Assembly: GCA_964403795.1 (NCBI GenBank)
Contig: CAYOHP010000057.1
Span: 1 to 36,864 of the forward strand
Source: CAYOHP01 sp964403795 [NCBI: uncultured bacterium]
Lineage (GTDB): Bacteria; Muiribacteriota; UBA6191; CAZXTJ01
Length of the DNA stretch: 36,864 bases
Reading direction: 5' to 3'
Position numbers and translations under genes: made by a program. Position 1 is the stretch's first letter, and every line of letters begins with the position of its first letter. The notes beneath the pieces are model-generated. The model did no database searches. It worked only from the letters and a program-made list of their open reading frames with translations, and was not told where the DNA came from. This document shows positions 23,660-31,980 of this stretch, piece after piece.

Positions 23660-23708
23660 GTGACCTGCCCGGACGCCCGGCCGCCGGGCGGCTGCTACCA
23701 GGGTCACG
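23660..23708. terminator. Nested inverted repeat between convergent genes, possible bidirectional terminator
   Basis: An outer arm pair CGTGACC (23660-23666) and GGTCACG (23702-23708) encloses a perfect 7-bp hairpin CGCCCGG-CCG-CCGGGCG (23675-23691). It sits exactly between the stops of the antiporter and the acyl-CoA dehydrogenase genes. There is no T-tract on either side, so it is not a canonical intrinsic terminator. Confidence 0.4.
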
Positions 23709-25980
23709 CCACCTCGTAGGCGTCGACCTCCAGGGCCTCGAGGCGCAGCTTCTCGGCGGCGGCCAGACAGGCCGAGTCCTCGGCCGAGAGGATGCCGGCC
23801 GCGAGCGCGCGTTCGGTGAGGTCGGATCGCGGACGGGCGGCGAGTCGTCCCGAGACCACGGCTTCCTGGATCTTCTCCTCGATGGGAAGGCTCGCGATCC
23901 GGGCGGCCAGGGCGGCCTCCAGGCGGCCCAGACCCGGTTCGTCGGGCGGCGGGACGAACACGTCGGGGGTGTGCTCGACCCGGGCGGCCCCGTCCAGCAG
24001 CAGGGCGGAGGCCACCGCCGCGCCCTGCTCGTCGCTGGGTCCGCGGTGGCGTCGCCCGAGAGGCATGGCGATCCTTCGCACCAGGCATGCCAGGCCCCGG
24101 GAGGGGAGGTTGTCGAGGACGCCTTGCAGGGCCTCTTCGATCCGGTGCAGGGCCTCCTCGGCGGCCCAGGTCGCGAACGGAGCGTCGACCTCGGGTCGTC
24201 CCCGGGTGCGGTAGCGGTGCAGGGTGGCGGTGCCGACGTAGAGCCAGACCAGGGCGTCGGCGAGCCGGCCGGTCAGTTTCTGGCGGAACTTGAGCCGGGC
24301 GCCCAGGGTGGCCATGCAGGCGTCGGAGACGACCGCGAAGGCGGTCGAGAGCCGGTCGAACTCGGGGAGGTACTTGGCTTCGAGCCGGTCGGGCCGGTGG
24401 TCCTCGAAGTTGCCCGAAGCGAGGCCGAGGCCCTTGGCCAGGCTGCGGATCGCGTTCCCGACACCGGTCGCCACCGAGCCCCAGAGAGCCGCGTCGAAGG
24501 CGGCGAGATCGTCGGCCGCCAGCGCATCGAGGGTCCGCTTGGCCCAGGGATGGCAGCGGATCGAGCCCTGCCCGTAGACGATCAGGGTGCGGGTGAGGAT
24601 GTTGGCGCCCTCGACCGTGATCCCGATGGGGGCACCCATCCAGCTGCGTCCCAAGGGGTTCTTCGGGCCAAGGCACAGGGCGGCCCCGCCCAGGATGTCC
24701 ATGGCATCGGAGGCGACCCGGCGGGCGGTCTCGGTGGCGAAGAGCTTGACCATGGCCGAGGTGACGGCGGGACGCTCCCCGGCGTCGACCCAGCCCGCGG
24801 TCAGGCGCCGGGTCGCATCCAGGGCGTAGTTCAGCCCGCCGATCCGGGCCAGCGGCTCCTCGATCCCCTCGAAGCGCCCGATCGGCGATCCGAACTGGCG
24901 GCGCAACGTGGCATAGGCGCCGGTGACCCGCACGGCCAGCTGGGTCCCGGCCGCCGAGATGGCGGGCAGGCCCAGGCCGCGCCCGGCGGCCAGGCACTCC
25001 ATGAGCATCCGCCAGCCGCGCCCGGCCATGGAGGCTCCACCGATCACGGCGTCCATGGGGACGACCACCCCGGTCCCCGACACCGGACCGTTGGGGAAGG
25101 GGAGACCCATGATCTCGTGACGGGATCCGGACTCGATCCCGGGAGCGTCGGCGGGGACCAGCGCCACGGTGATCCCGAGGTCCTCGCGGTCTCCCAGCAG
25201 GTGCTCCGGGTCGTAGAGGCGGAAGGCCAGTCCGATCAGGGTGGCGATCGGTCCGAAGGTGATGTAGCGCTTCCGGAAGTCGAGCCGGATGCCCAGCGCG
25301 TCCCCGGCACCGCCGGGGATCCGGCACACCACGCCCCGGCTCTCCATGGCCGCGGCGTCGCTGCCGGCCTCGGGCTCGGTCAGGGCGAAGCAAGGGATCT
25401 CGTCGCCGCACGCCAGTCGCGGGAGCCAGTGCTCCTGCTGGGCGGCGGTGCCGTAGCGGTGGAGGAGTTCGGCGGGACCCACCGAGTTGGGGATGAGGAT
25501 GGGGATGGCCGCGCCCATGCTGCGGGTGGCGAGCCGGCCCACCAGGCTCGAGAACCCCGCCGCCGAGATGCCCTTGCCGCCGTGATCGCGGGGCACCGCC
25601 AGGCCGGTGAGGCCTTCGCGCCGGATCAGGTCCCAGGCCTCGTCGGGGAGGTTCCACCGGCCGGCCAACCGGGCGTCGGGAACCAGCCTGCAGAGCCGGT
25701 CGATGGGTCCCTCCAGCAGGGCGGCTTCGTCGGGGCGAGGCGGTGGCGGGACGAAATCGAGGAGGCGTGTCCAGTCGGGACGGCCCGAGAAGAGTTCCCC
25801 GTCCCACCCGACCGTCCCGGCTTCCAGGGCTGCCCTCTCGGTGTCGGAGAGGCGTGGCGCCATGCGTCGGGCCGGGGCCATGAGCCAGCGGGTGATGAGG
25901 TGGCGGCGCAGGACGGGAACCAGGAACACGGCCGTGGCGGCGGCCGCCAGGGCGAGCAGGTAGGAGCCGGGACAGGGCAT
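23704..25980 (-). CDS. fadE: FadE-type acyl-CoA dehydrogenase
   Basis: A 758-residue flavoprotein for the first step of fatty-acid beta-oxidation (acyl-CoA to trans-2-enoyl-CoA). Unlike 380-residue acyl-CoA dehydrogenases it has the long FadE layout. An N-terminal hydrophobic segment (SYLLALAAAATAVFLVPVL, 6-24) precedes a basic stretch. The dehydrogenase core includes EGLTGLAVPRDHGGKGIS and the signature CFALTEPEAGSDAAA near residue 195-209. The extra C-terminal domain of about 270 residues is typical of FadE (SRGLACLVRRIAMPLGRRHR, then IEEKIQEAVVSGRLAARPR). It is likely membrane-associated. E. coli FadE is slightly longer (about 814). ATG 25980 has GGGAGG eight bases upstream. The divergent rhomboid gene starts 63 bases away. 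Confidence 0.9.
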   Translation of the reverse strand: MPCPGSYLLALAAAATAVFLVPVLRRHLITRWLMAPARRMAPRLSDTERAALEAGTVGWDGELFSGRPDWTRLLDFVPPPPRPDEAALLEGPIDRLCRLVPDARLAGRWNLPDEAWDLIRREGLTGLAVPRDHGGKGISAAGFSSLVGRLATRSMGAAIPILIPNSVGPAELLHRYGTAAQQEHWLPRLACGDEIPCFALTEPEAGSDAAAMESRGVVCRIPGGAGDALGIRLDFRKRYITFGPIATLIGLAFRLYDPEHLLGDREDLGITVALVPADAPGIESGSRHEIMGLPFPNGPVSGTGVVVPMDAVIGGASMAGRGWRMLMECLAAGRGLGLPAISAAGTQLAVRVTGAYATLRRQFGSPIGRFEGIEEPLARIGGLNYALDATRRLTAGWVDAGERPAVTSAMVKLFATETARRVASDAMDILGGAALCLGPKNPLGRSWMGAPIGITVEGANILTRTLIVYGQGSIRCHPWAKRTLDALAADDLAAFDAALWGSVATGVGNAIRSLAKGLGLASGNFEDHRPDRLEAKYLPEFDRLSTAFAVVSDACMATLGARLKFRQKLTGRLADALVWLYVGTATLHRYRTRGRPEVDAPFATWAAEEALHRIEEALQGVLDNLPSRGLACLVRRIAMPLGRRHRGPSDEQGAAVASALLLDGAARVEHTPDVFVPPPDEPGLGRLEAALAARIASLPIEEKIQEAVVSGRLAARPRSDLTERALAAGILSAEDSACLAAAEKLRLEALEVDAYEVA

Positions 25981-26000
25981 GGGAAGGCCTCCCGGCGGCT

Positions 26001-26006
26001 ACGGTA
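26001..26006 (-). promoter_or_regulatory. Candidate -10 hexamer TACCGT for fadE
   Basis: On the minus strand TACCGT lies 20 bases before the fadE start, upstream of its ribosome-binding site. It matches the TAYCNT pattern. Confidence 0.3.
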
Positions 26007-26031
26007 CCCCAGGGGCGGAACCGTCCGGCGG

Positions 26032-26037
26032 TATCCT
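26032..26037 (+). promoter_or_regulatory. Candidate -10 hexamer TATCCT, implying a leaderless rhomboid mRNA
   Basis: TATCCT ends six bases before the ATG at 26044 and no ribosome-binding purine tract is present between them. If used, transcription would start at or next to the ATG. Confidence 0.35.
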
Positions 26038-26043
26038 CTGGGC

Positions 26044-26919
26044 ATGCTCCTGCCCTACGAGCTACGCGGCGACGACGGCTCGCGGCCCGCTCCGGAGGGC
26101 CCCGCGGTCTCGGCCATCACCGCGCTCTGCATCGGGGTCTTCGTCCTGCAGCTCCTCGGGGGCGAGGCGGCCATCGTGGCCTGGGGATTCCTGCCGGGGT
26201 CGGGCAACTCGATCGGGATCCTCACCCACATGTTCATGCACGGCGGGCTGGGGCACCTGATCGGGAACCTGGTCTTCCTCCACGCCTTCGGGAGGAGGCT
26301 CGAGCAGGCCCTGGGATCGCTCGGCTTCCTAGGGCTCTACCTGGTGAGCGGCCTGGTGGCGGCGACCGTCCACGCCTGGGCAGAAGGACTCCCGATGCTG
26401 AGTCGGGTGGCTCCGGCCGATGAGCTGGTGGCCAGTGGGGTCAAGGTGGTGGTGGGTGCCTCGGGAGCCATCTCGGGGGTGATGGGCGCGGTCCTGGTCC
26501 ACTGGCCCACTTCCCCGGTGGCGGTGCTCTGGTTCCTCCCGCCGGTCTCGTTCGGGACGACCCTGCTGCTGCCGGCCTGGCTGGTGATCCTGGTCGGCTT
26601 CGCCGGCGACCTGGCGGAGATCCTCGCCGGCTCCGAGACCGGGGTCGCCCACTGGGCCCACCTGGGGGGGGCCATGGGCGGCATGGTGCTGGCGCAGGCG
26701 GCGTTCCGTGCCGAGGTCGGCGTGCCGCCCGAGCCGATCCTCCCGGTGGAGGCGGTCTTCTCCCGGGCCTGGCGCCTCTACCTCCACGGGAGGCCGATCG
26801 ACGCCCTGCGGGAACTCCGCACCCTGGAAGGCCGCCCCTTGCCCCCGGAACTCCGGACCGCGATCCGGGAATTGGAGTGGAGGATCCAGGATCGGCTGGT
26901 CCGGGGCGGTTCCTGGTAG
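26044..26919 (+). CDS. Rhomboid-family intramembrane serine protease
   Basis: A 291-residue protein with six or so membrane helices. It carries the rhomboid hallmarks: the HMFMHGGLGHLIGN segment (His62, His66, His71, Asn75) of the second helix, the catalytic Ser140 in VVGASGAISGVMGA (GxSG motif) and the catalytic His206 in AHWAHLGGAMGG. All needed residues are present, so the enzyme is predicted active, cleaving membrane-embedded segments of other proteins. A cytosolic helical tail of about 60 residues (from residue 230, RAWRLYLHGRPIDALRELRT) is extra compared with minimal rhomboids and resembles half a TPR unit. The Ser/Thr kinase gene follows after about 50 bases, probably in the same transcript. 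Confidence 0.92.
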   Translation: MLLPYELRGDDGSRPAPEGPAVSAITALCIGVFVLQLLGGEAAIVAWGFLPGSGNSIGILTHMFMHGGLGHLIGNLVFLHAFGRRLEQALGSLGFLGLYLVSGLVAATVHAWAEGLPMLSRVAPADELVASGVKVVVGASGAISGVMGAVLVHWPTSPVAVLWFLPPVSFGTTLLLPAWLVILVGFAGDLAEILAGSETGVAHWAHLGGAMGGMVLAQAAFRAEVGVPPEPILPVEAVFSRAWRLYLHGRPIDALRELRTLEGRPLPPELRTAIRELEWRIQDRLVRGGSW

Positions 26920-26945
26920 GTTTCCCTCGACCTCCCCCGCCCCTC

Positions 26946-26951
26946 TACCAT
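26946..26951 (+). promoter_or_regulatory. Candidate -10 hexamer TACCAT for the kinase gene
   Basis: TACCAT ends 19 bases before the preferred ATG at 26971, placing a start of transcription just upstream of the GAGGGAG ribosome-binding site. It overlaps the alternative ATG at 26950, which would argue against that earlier start. Confidence 0.3.
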
Positions 26952-26970
26952 GGGCCCGAGGGAGCGCCCG

Positions 26971-27990
26971 ATGGAGCCCGAGGTTCCCGGTTCGAAGCCC
27001 GGCGCGACGCGAGAACCGTCCGGGTCGACCGATCCGGTTCGGGGTCGGGCGGCCCCCTCCTCGTCGCCCCGGAACCGGGCCGAATCGCTCCCCTTGGGCG
27101 AGATCCTGGCCGGCCGGTACCAGCTGGTGGAGGAGGTCGGCCGGGGCGCCTTGGGACTCGTCTATCGCGCCCTCGACACCGCGACCGGGCGCCAGGTGGC
27201 GGTCAAGTTCCTCAGGCAGGAAGGACCGGACGACGGGTCCATCCTCGATCGTCTGATCTCCGAAGTCACCCTGGTGCGTCGCATCAAGCATCCCGCGGTC
27301 TGCGAGATCCATGGTCTCAAGGTCCACGAGCAGCGTCCCTTCGTCGCCATGGAGCTCCTCGAGGGGCCGGACCTCTCGGCCTACGTCTCGAGCCGGGGAG
27401 GGAGGCTCGCGCTCCGCGAGGTGGTGCAGCTCCTCGGCCCGGTGGCCGCCGCGCTCGACGAAGCGCACCGGCTGGGCGTGGTCCACCTCGACCTGAAGCC
27501 CGAGAACCTTCGCTTCGACCGGCATCCCTCCCAGGGGGGCAAGCTGAGGATCCTCGACTTCGGCCTGGCGCGCCTGGTGGCGGGGGGAAGGACCCGACGG
27601 GAAAGTCCGGGGAGCGGGGTCGGGACACCGGCCTACCAGGCGCCCGAGCTGGTGGCCGGTGCCGAGCCCCGTCCTGGGCATGACGTCTACTCGATGGCGG
27701 CCACCATCTACGAGCTGCTCTCCGGGGCCCCGCCCTTCATGGGCAAGGCCCTGGAACAGCGCCGGAGTCGGGAACCCGTACCGGTGCCGCCCATCCGGGG
27801 GATCGGCGCGGCTGCCAACAAGGTCCTGGAGGCGGCGCTCTCGGTGGAGCCTTCCCGGCGGCCGACCAGCGTCGGCGCCCTGGTGGCCGAGCTCGGGACC
27901 GGCTGGGGTCCGTTCGTCTGGGCAGCGATCGCGGTCGTGGTCGCGGGCCTCGCCTGGCTCGGCTATCGGATGTTCGCAGGCGCCGGCTGA
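26971..27990 (+). CDS. Ser/Thr protein kinase, tail-anchored, predicted active
   Basis: A 339-residue Hanks-type kinase. After about 45 disordered residues comes the kinase domain. It has a glycine loop EEVGRGALGLVYRA, the VAVK lysine (Lys79), a catalytic loop HLDLKPEN (Asp174, Lys176, Asn179; Leu replaces the usual Arg of HRD), LDFGLAR with Asp196, GTPAYQAPE and DVYSMAATIYELLSG. All catalytic residues are present. The Leu in place of the HRD Arg suggests activity independent of activation-loop phosphorylation. A single membrane helix at the extreme C-terminus (about 314-331, WAAIAVVVAGLAWLGYRMF) anchors it with no external sensor domain. ATG 26971 is preferred to 26950 because GAGGGAG lies six bases upstream. 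It is the only apparently competent kinase in the window. Confidence 0.92.
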   Translation: MEPEVPGSKPGATREPSGSTDPVRGRAAPSSSPRNRAESLPLGEILAGRYQLVEEVGRGALGLVYRALDTATGRQVAVKFLRQEGPDDGSILDRLISEVTLVRRIKHPAVCEIHGLKVHEQRPFVAMELLEGPDLSAYVSSRGGRLALREVVQLLGPVAAALDEAHRLGVVHLDLKPENLRFDRHPSQGGKLRILDFGLARLVAGGRTRRESPGSGVGTPAYQAPELVAGAEPRPGHDVYSMAATIYELLSGAPPFMGKALEQRRSREPVPVPPIRGIGAAANKVLEAALSVEPSRRPTSVGALVAELGTGWGPFVWAAIAVVVAGLAWLGYRMFAGAG

Positions 27991-27999
27991 GAGTGCGGG

Positions 28000-30951
28000 T
28001 CAGACCGCGAGCCTGGATGCGCCCGGCGTCTCCGGAGGACCGGCGGGCGGGGAACCGGTCGCCCGGGAGGCCCCGCCGAGGGTCCCGCCCGTGAGCCCCA
28101 TGGCGAGCACGGTGGCGGGCGCCAGGACCCGGGCGGATCCCAGGTCGCTGGCCTGCTTGCGGCACGAGGACCCGGGAAGGCACAGGTTGCCGGTCTCGCG
28201 GGAGGCCGAGGTGGCCTCCCAGATCGCCCGGCTCACGTCGAAGTGGACGAAGCCGAAGTCGCCGGCCATGCCGCAGCAGCCGGCGCCGGGAGTCTCGACT
28301 TCGAGCTCCGGGATCAGCGACAGCGCCTTGCGGGTGGCCGGACCCTTCCCCAGGGCCTGCTGGTGGCAGTGCAGGTGGAGCGCCACCCGTCCCGGTACCG
28401 GCTTGAATGCGGGAGCCTTGCCCTGGTCGGCCAGGGCTGCCACCGCCTCCTCGAGGAGTCGGGTCCGCCCTGCCAGTGCCTTGGTCGCGTCCCCGGGGAC
28501 CAGGGCCGAGTAGTCGTCCCAGAGCATGGAGAGGCATCCCGGTTCCAGGCCCACCACCCAGGCACCCTCGGCGATCAGGGGGGCGAGCACCTCGAGGTTG
28601 CGACGGGCCGCGGCGCGGGCGGCCTCCAGGTCGCCCTGCCCCAGGGCGGGCCGGCCGCAGCAGACGGTCTCGGGGATCACCACCCGGTGGCCGCCGGCCT
28701 CCAGCACCCGGATCGCGTCGAGGGCCAGCTCGGGGCTCTGGTAGCGGGTGAAGGTGTCGACGAAGAGCGCCACGGTACCGTTGGGTGCCGTGGCAGGGGA
28801 CGGCGGGCGTCGTCGCAGGATCGAGGCCAGCGAGCGGGTCGAGAGGGTGGGGAGGGGGCGGCGGGGATCGAAGCCCAGGGCCAGGGACGCGCCCTGGCGG
28901 CCCACCCAGCTCCGCCCCATGAAGTTGGCGATCCCCGGTACCCAGGAAGCCAGGTCGAACAGCCGCGGCGCCTGTGCGAGCAGGCTCGCCGCCAGGGGAG
29001 TGCCCTGCTCGCGGTTCCGCCAGCCCAGCCACTCGGCCTTCAGCTTCGCCATGTCGACCTTGACGGGACACTCGCTCTTGCATGCCTTGCACGACAGGCA
29101 GAGGTCCATGGCCTCGGCCATGTCCTCGCCGAAGAGCTCGTGGCGCGGCATGGCGCCCGAGAGGGCGCTCCGGAGCAGGTTGGCGCGGCCGCGGGTCGAG
29201 TGCTCCTCGCGCCGGACCGCCATGTAGCTCGGACACATCGTGCCCTCGCCGATCTTCACGCAGGCGGCCGTGCCGTTGCAGGCCTCGGCCGCCGCCGCCA
29301 CCCCACCCTCGGCGCTCCAGGAGAGGATCTCCGCGGGCGGCGAGAGGTGGTCGGTGAAGTCCCAGCGCAGATCCTCATGCATCGAAGGCCCGTCGACCAC
29401 CTGGCCCGGGTTCAGGAGATTCCGGGGATCGAAGGCCGTCTTCAACCAGCGGAAGCCCTCGTAGACCCGGGGTCCGAAGAGGCGGCTGTTGAAGTGGCTG
29501 CGGGCCCGACCGTCGCCATGCTCCCCGGACATCGAGCCGCCGAATTCCATGACCAGGGCGAAGATCTCCTCGGCGATGGCCTCGAGGCGCTTGCGGTCGT
29601 CGACGTCGTGAAGGTCGAGGAGCGGACGGATGTGGAGGCAGCCCGCCGAGGCGTGGGCGTAGTAGGCGGCCTGGGTGCCGTGGCCCTCGACGATGGCCTT
29701 GAAGCGGCGCACGAACTCCGGGAGCTTGGCCGGATCCACGGCCGTGTCCTCCACGAAGGGCAGCGGCTTGCGCCGGGTGGGGATGCTGGCGAGCAGCGGG
29801 AGTCCCGCCTTGCGGATGGCCCAGGCGTCGACCACCTGGGGATCGCGTTCGGCCCGGACCCAGCCGAGCGAGAGTCCGGTCCGCTCGAGCACCGCCTGCA
29901 TGCGGGCGAACTTCTCGTCGAGTTCGGCCTGGTCGGCTGCGAAGTACTCGACCATCTGCACGGCCTTGACGCCCTCGCGCATGAACCAGAGCTTGGGCTT
30001 GAAGCTGGGATGGGCGGCCGCCAGCGAGAGCAGCAGGTCGTCCATCAGTTCCACCGCCGAGGGACCGGTCTCGAGCAGGGCGGTGGTGGCCTCGATCGCC
30101 GGGTGGAGGTCGGCGAAGTGGACCAGTGCCAGGCCCTTCTTCGGGGGTGCGTCCACCAGGCGGACCTTGGCGCCGAGCACGGTGGCCAGAGACCCTTCGC
30201 TGCCCACCACCAGCTTGGCGAGGTTCACCCGGTCGCCCTCGAGCACGGCGTCGAGGTTGTAGCCGCTGACCCGTCGCATGATCGACGGGTACCGGGCCCG
30301 GATCTCGTCCCTGAGCTCCCGCCGGACCCGGTGCACCAGGCGCAGCACGCCCGAGACCAGGTCGGTCTTCCCGGAGAGCTGCGCCTCGGGCGGGAGGGGG
30401 ACCTCACCCAGGGTCGTGGTAGTGCCGTCCGAGAGCACCACGTCGATCTCCTCCACGTGATCGACGGTCTTGCCGTAGAGGATCGAGTGGCTTCCGGCCG
30501 AGTTGTTCCCGATCATCCCGCCGAGGGTGGCCCGGTTGGCGGTGGCGGTGTCGGGACCGAACATCAGTTTCACCCGGCCGGCTTCCCGGTTCAGGTGCGA
30601 CTGGATGACCCCGGGCTCGACCCGGGCGGTCCGGGACTCCGGATCGATCGAGAGGATCCGGTCGACGCGCTTGGAGAGGTCGATCACCACCGCGTTGCCG
30701 ACGGCCTGCCCGGCGAGGGAGGTGCCCGCGCCGCGGGGTAGGACCGGCGCGCCGGCCTGGAGGCAGATCCGGATCGCCCGGACCGCGTCCTCGGCGTCGA
30801 CCGGGACGACGACGCCGATCGGGATCACCTGGTAGAGACTGGCGTCGGTCGAGTAGAGGGCACGGTCGGGGTCGGCGAAGCGCACCGCACCGCGTACCTC
30901 GGCCTCCAGGGCCCGGGCCAACTCCTCGCGCTGATGGCGGGACCACTCCAC
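28000..30951 (-). CDS. FAD and Fe-S D-2-hydroxyacid dehydrogenase (YdiJ/D-lactate dehydrogenase-like)
   Basis: A 983-residue fusion of two enzymes' worth of domains. The N-terminal half is a PCMH-type FAD-binding domain (VLPRGAGTSLAGQAVGNAVV, about 70-89; MIGNNSAGSHSILYGKT) followed by the FAD-oxidase C-terminal domain. From about residue 560 comes an iron-sulfur ferredoxin-like part with ACNGTAACVK, MCPSYMAVRREEHSTRGRAN and CLSCKACKSECPVKVDM (about 615-635). Two CCG cysteine-rich domains close the protein (ETVCCGRPALGQ; GAGCCGMAGDFGF). This layout matches E. coli YdiJ, a D-2-hydroxyglutarate dehydrogenase, and Dld-type D-lactate dehydrogenases; the exact substrate is not decided by the sequence. 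The start is a GTG with GAGGAG about 9 bases upstream. Confidence 0.92.
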   Translation of the reverse strand: MEWSRHQREELARALEAEVRGAVRFADPDRALYSTDASLYQVIPIGVVVPVDAEDAVRAIRICLQAGAPVLPRGAGTSLAGQAVGNAVVIDLSKRVDRILSIDPESRTARVEPGVIQSHLNREAGRVKLMFGPDTATANRATLGGMIGNNSAGSHSILYGKTVDHVEEIDVVLSDGTTTTLGEVPLPPEAQLSGKTDLVSGVLRLVHRVRRELRDEIRARYPSIMRRVSGYNLDAVLEGDRVNLAKLVVGSEGSLATVLGAKVRLVDAPPKKGLALVHFADLHPAIEATTALLETGPSAVELMDDLLLSLAAAHPSFKPKLWFMREGVKAVQMVEYFAADQAELDEKFARMQAVLERTGLSLGWVRAERDPQVVDAWAIRKAGLPLLASIPTRRKPLPFVEDTAVDPAKLPEFVRRFKAIVEGHGTQAAYYAHASAGCLHIRPLLDLHDVDDRKRLEAIAEEIFALVMEFGGSMSGEHGDGRARSHFNSRLFGPRVYEGFRWLKTAFDPRNLLNPGQVVDGPSMHEDLRWDFTDHLSPPAEILSWSAEGGVAAAAEACNGTAACVKIGEGTMCPSYMAVRREEHSTRGRANLLRSALSGAMPRHELFGEDMAEAMDLCLSCKACKSECPVKVDMAKLKAEWLGWRNREQGTPLAASLLAQAPRLFDLASWVPGIANFMGRSWVGRQGASLALGFDPRRPLPTLSTRSLASILRRRPPSPATAPNGTVALFVDTFTRYQSPELALDAIRVLEAGGHRVVIPETVCCGRPALGQGDLEAARAAARRNLEVLAPLIAEGAWVVGLEPGCLSMLWDDYSALVPGDATKALAGRTRLLEEAVAALADQGKAPAFKPVPGRVALHLHCHQQALGKGPATRKALSLIPELEVETPGAGCCGMAGDFGFVHFDVSRAIWEATSASRETGNLCLPGSSCRKQASDLGSARVLAPATVLAMGLTGGTLGGASRATGSPPAGPPETPGASRLAV

Positions 30952-31042
30952 GGCGGGCCGCTCCTCTCTCGACAGGTTCCGAGGGTAGCGGGGGGCTCAT
31001 GTCGGGGCAAGACCGCTCCTGGATCGCCGGTCCGGCAAGGTC

Positions 31043-31048
31043 TACCTT
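31043..31048 (+). promoter_or_regulatory. Candidate -10 hexamer TACCTT
   Basis: TACCTT ends seven bases before the ATG at 31056, in the 104-base divergent gap after the hydroxyacid dehydrogenase start. Like the rhomboid case this would give a leaderless or nearly leaderless mRNA. Confidence 0.3.
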
Positions 31049-31055
31049 CCCAGGG

Positions 31056-31781
31056 ATGTCACTGAGGATCTCGGATACCTGGATGCGGATCCCGGGCTTG
31101 TTCGCGCTGGCGGCGGCGGGCTTGGCGGCTGGCGCTGCCAGGGCTGAGTGGCCGGCGGGCCGCTTCGGGATGTCGCGGATGGCGGGCTACGTCGCCAACC
31201 CTCCCGAGGAGGCGGTCGACCTCCGGGCCACCCGCCAGTTCGTCGATCTGCTCCATCCCGTCGACCGGCAGACCATCGCCTATCGCGGCTTGAAGCAGAT
31301 GTTCGGGCCCCGGGAATGGGTGCTCGACCGCCAGCGCGGCCGGCTCGAGAACCTGGGGGGGAACTCCGCCAACCGGGGCATCTGGTACCGGTTCGACATG
31401 CTCGAGATCCCGCCCACGGCCCACGTCGACCAGGCCACCCTGCGCGTCTACCCGCGGGCCCACAGCCTGCGGGACCCCGAGGTCCCGCTCCCCAGGGCCA
31501 CCCTCTCCTTCGAGGATTGGGGCGTCGAGATGGAATTCTGGACCGGTCCCAAGCGCAAGTGGTGGAAGCCCACCATGGTGCCGGATCCGGGTGGGGTCGA
31601 GCCGGTGCTCAACGGTCCGGTGCTCGAGTGGGACGTGAGCGACTACCTGCGGCGGGCCCACTCCCAGGAGAGCCTGCACCGGCAGTTCCAGCTGGTGATC
31701 AAGAACCTCGACTACCCGGGTCGCCCCTGGCCTGTGCTGGCCGTGACCTACCGGATCGCCAGCGTCGCCAACGTTCCATGA
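31056..31781 (+). CDS. Exported beta-rich protein, DNRLRE-like
   Basis: A 241-residue secreted protein. The signal peptide (RIPGLFALAAAGLAAGAARA, cleavage after ARA) is followed by a charged lead-in with YVANPPEEAVDLRATRQFVD. A beta-sandwich-like domain then shows IWYRFDMLEIPPTAHVDQAT, LRVYPRAHSL, a Trp-rich strand and LEWDVSDYLRRA. The order Y-R-F-D, I-P-P-x-A-x-V-x-x-A-x-L-R-V-Y and W-D-V-S/T-x-Y/W is that of DNRLRE-type domains found in secreted and cell-surface proteins, where they are thought to bind polymers or other surface proteins. ATG 31056 and ATG 31083 are both possible starts; the first is used here because of the promoter-like hexamer just upstream. The region downstream is non-coding for nearly 400 bases. 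Confidence 0.72.
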   Translation: MSLRISDTWMRIPGLFALAAAGLAAGAARAEWPAGRFGMSRMAGYVANPPEEAVDLRATRQFVDLLHPVDRQTIAYRGLKQMFGPREWVLDRQRGRLENLGGNSANRGIWYRFDMLEIPPTAHVDQATLRVYPRAHSLRDPEVPLPRATLSFEDWGVEMEFWTGPKRKWWKPTMVPDPGGVEPVLNGPVLEWDVSDYLRRAHSQESLHRQFQLVIKNLDYPGRPWPVLAVTYRIASVANVP

Positions 31782-31810
31782 TTTGATTGGCAGCTCACCC
31801 CAAGGGGTTC

Positions 31811-31934
31811 GCTCGCGGGCGGGCTCCGCCTTCGCTGCTCCTCCCGGCGGAGCCGGGAGCGCTCCGGCTGCGCCCCGGGTTCATCGGCAGGTGAGCCTGC
31901 CGGGGGGTTTGGGGGGTCGCCCCCCCGCTCGCGG
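31811..31934. repeat. Hairpin cluster flanked by GCTCGCGG direct repeats (REP/MITE-like or terminator)
   Basis: Three perfect stems follow in series. They are GGCTCCGCC (31822-31830) with GGCGGAGCC (31846-31854) and a 15-base loop; CGGCAGG-TGAG-CCTGCCG (31885-31902); and a G6-TTT-G6-TCG-C7 element (31902-31926) in which either G6 run could pair with the C run. The outer GCTCGCGG copies bound the cluster exactly. It could end transcription of the gene at 31056, or be one copy of a dispersed palindromic repeat; only one copy is in this window. Confidence 0.45.
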
Positions 31935-31980
31935 TCTGGGCCGGGGAGTAGTCATTCGTCGGCGTTCGGGCTCGTCGACT

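Noticed and set aside
23971-26043. In-frame upstream extension of the rhomboid gene
   Set aside because: It is antisense to fadE with shadow composition; the rhomboid begins at ATG 26044 with its first conserved segment.
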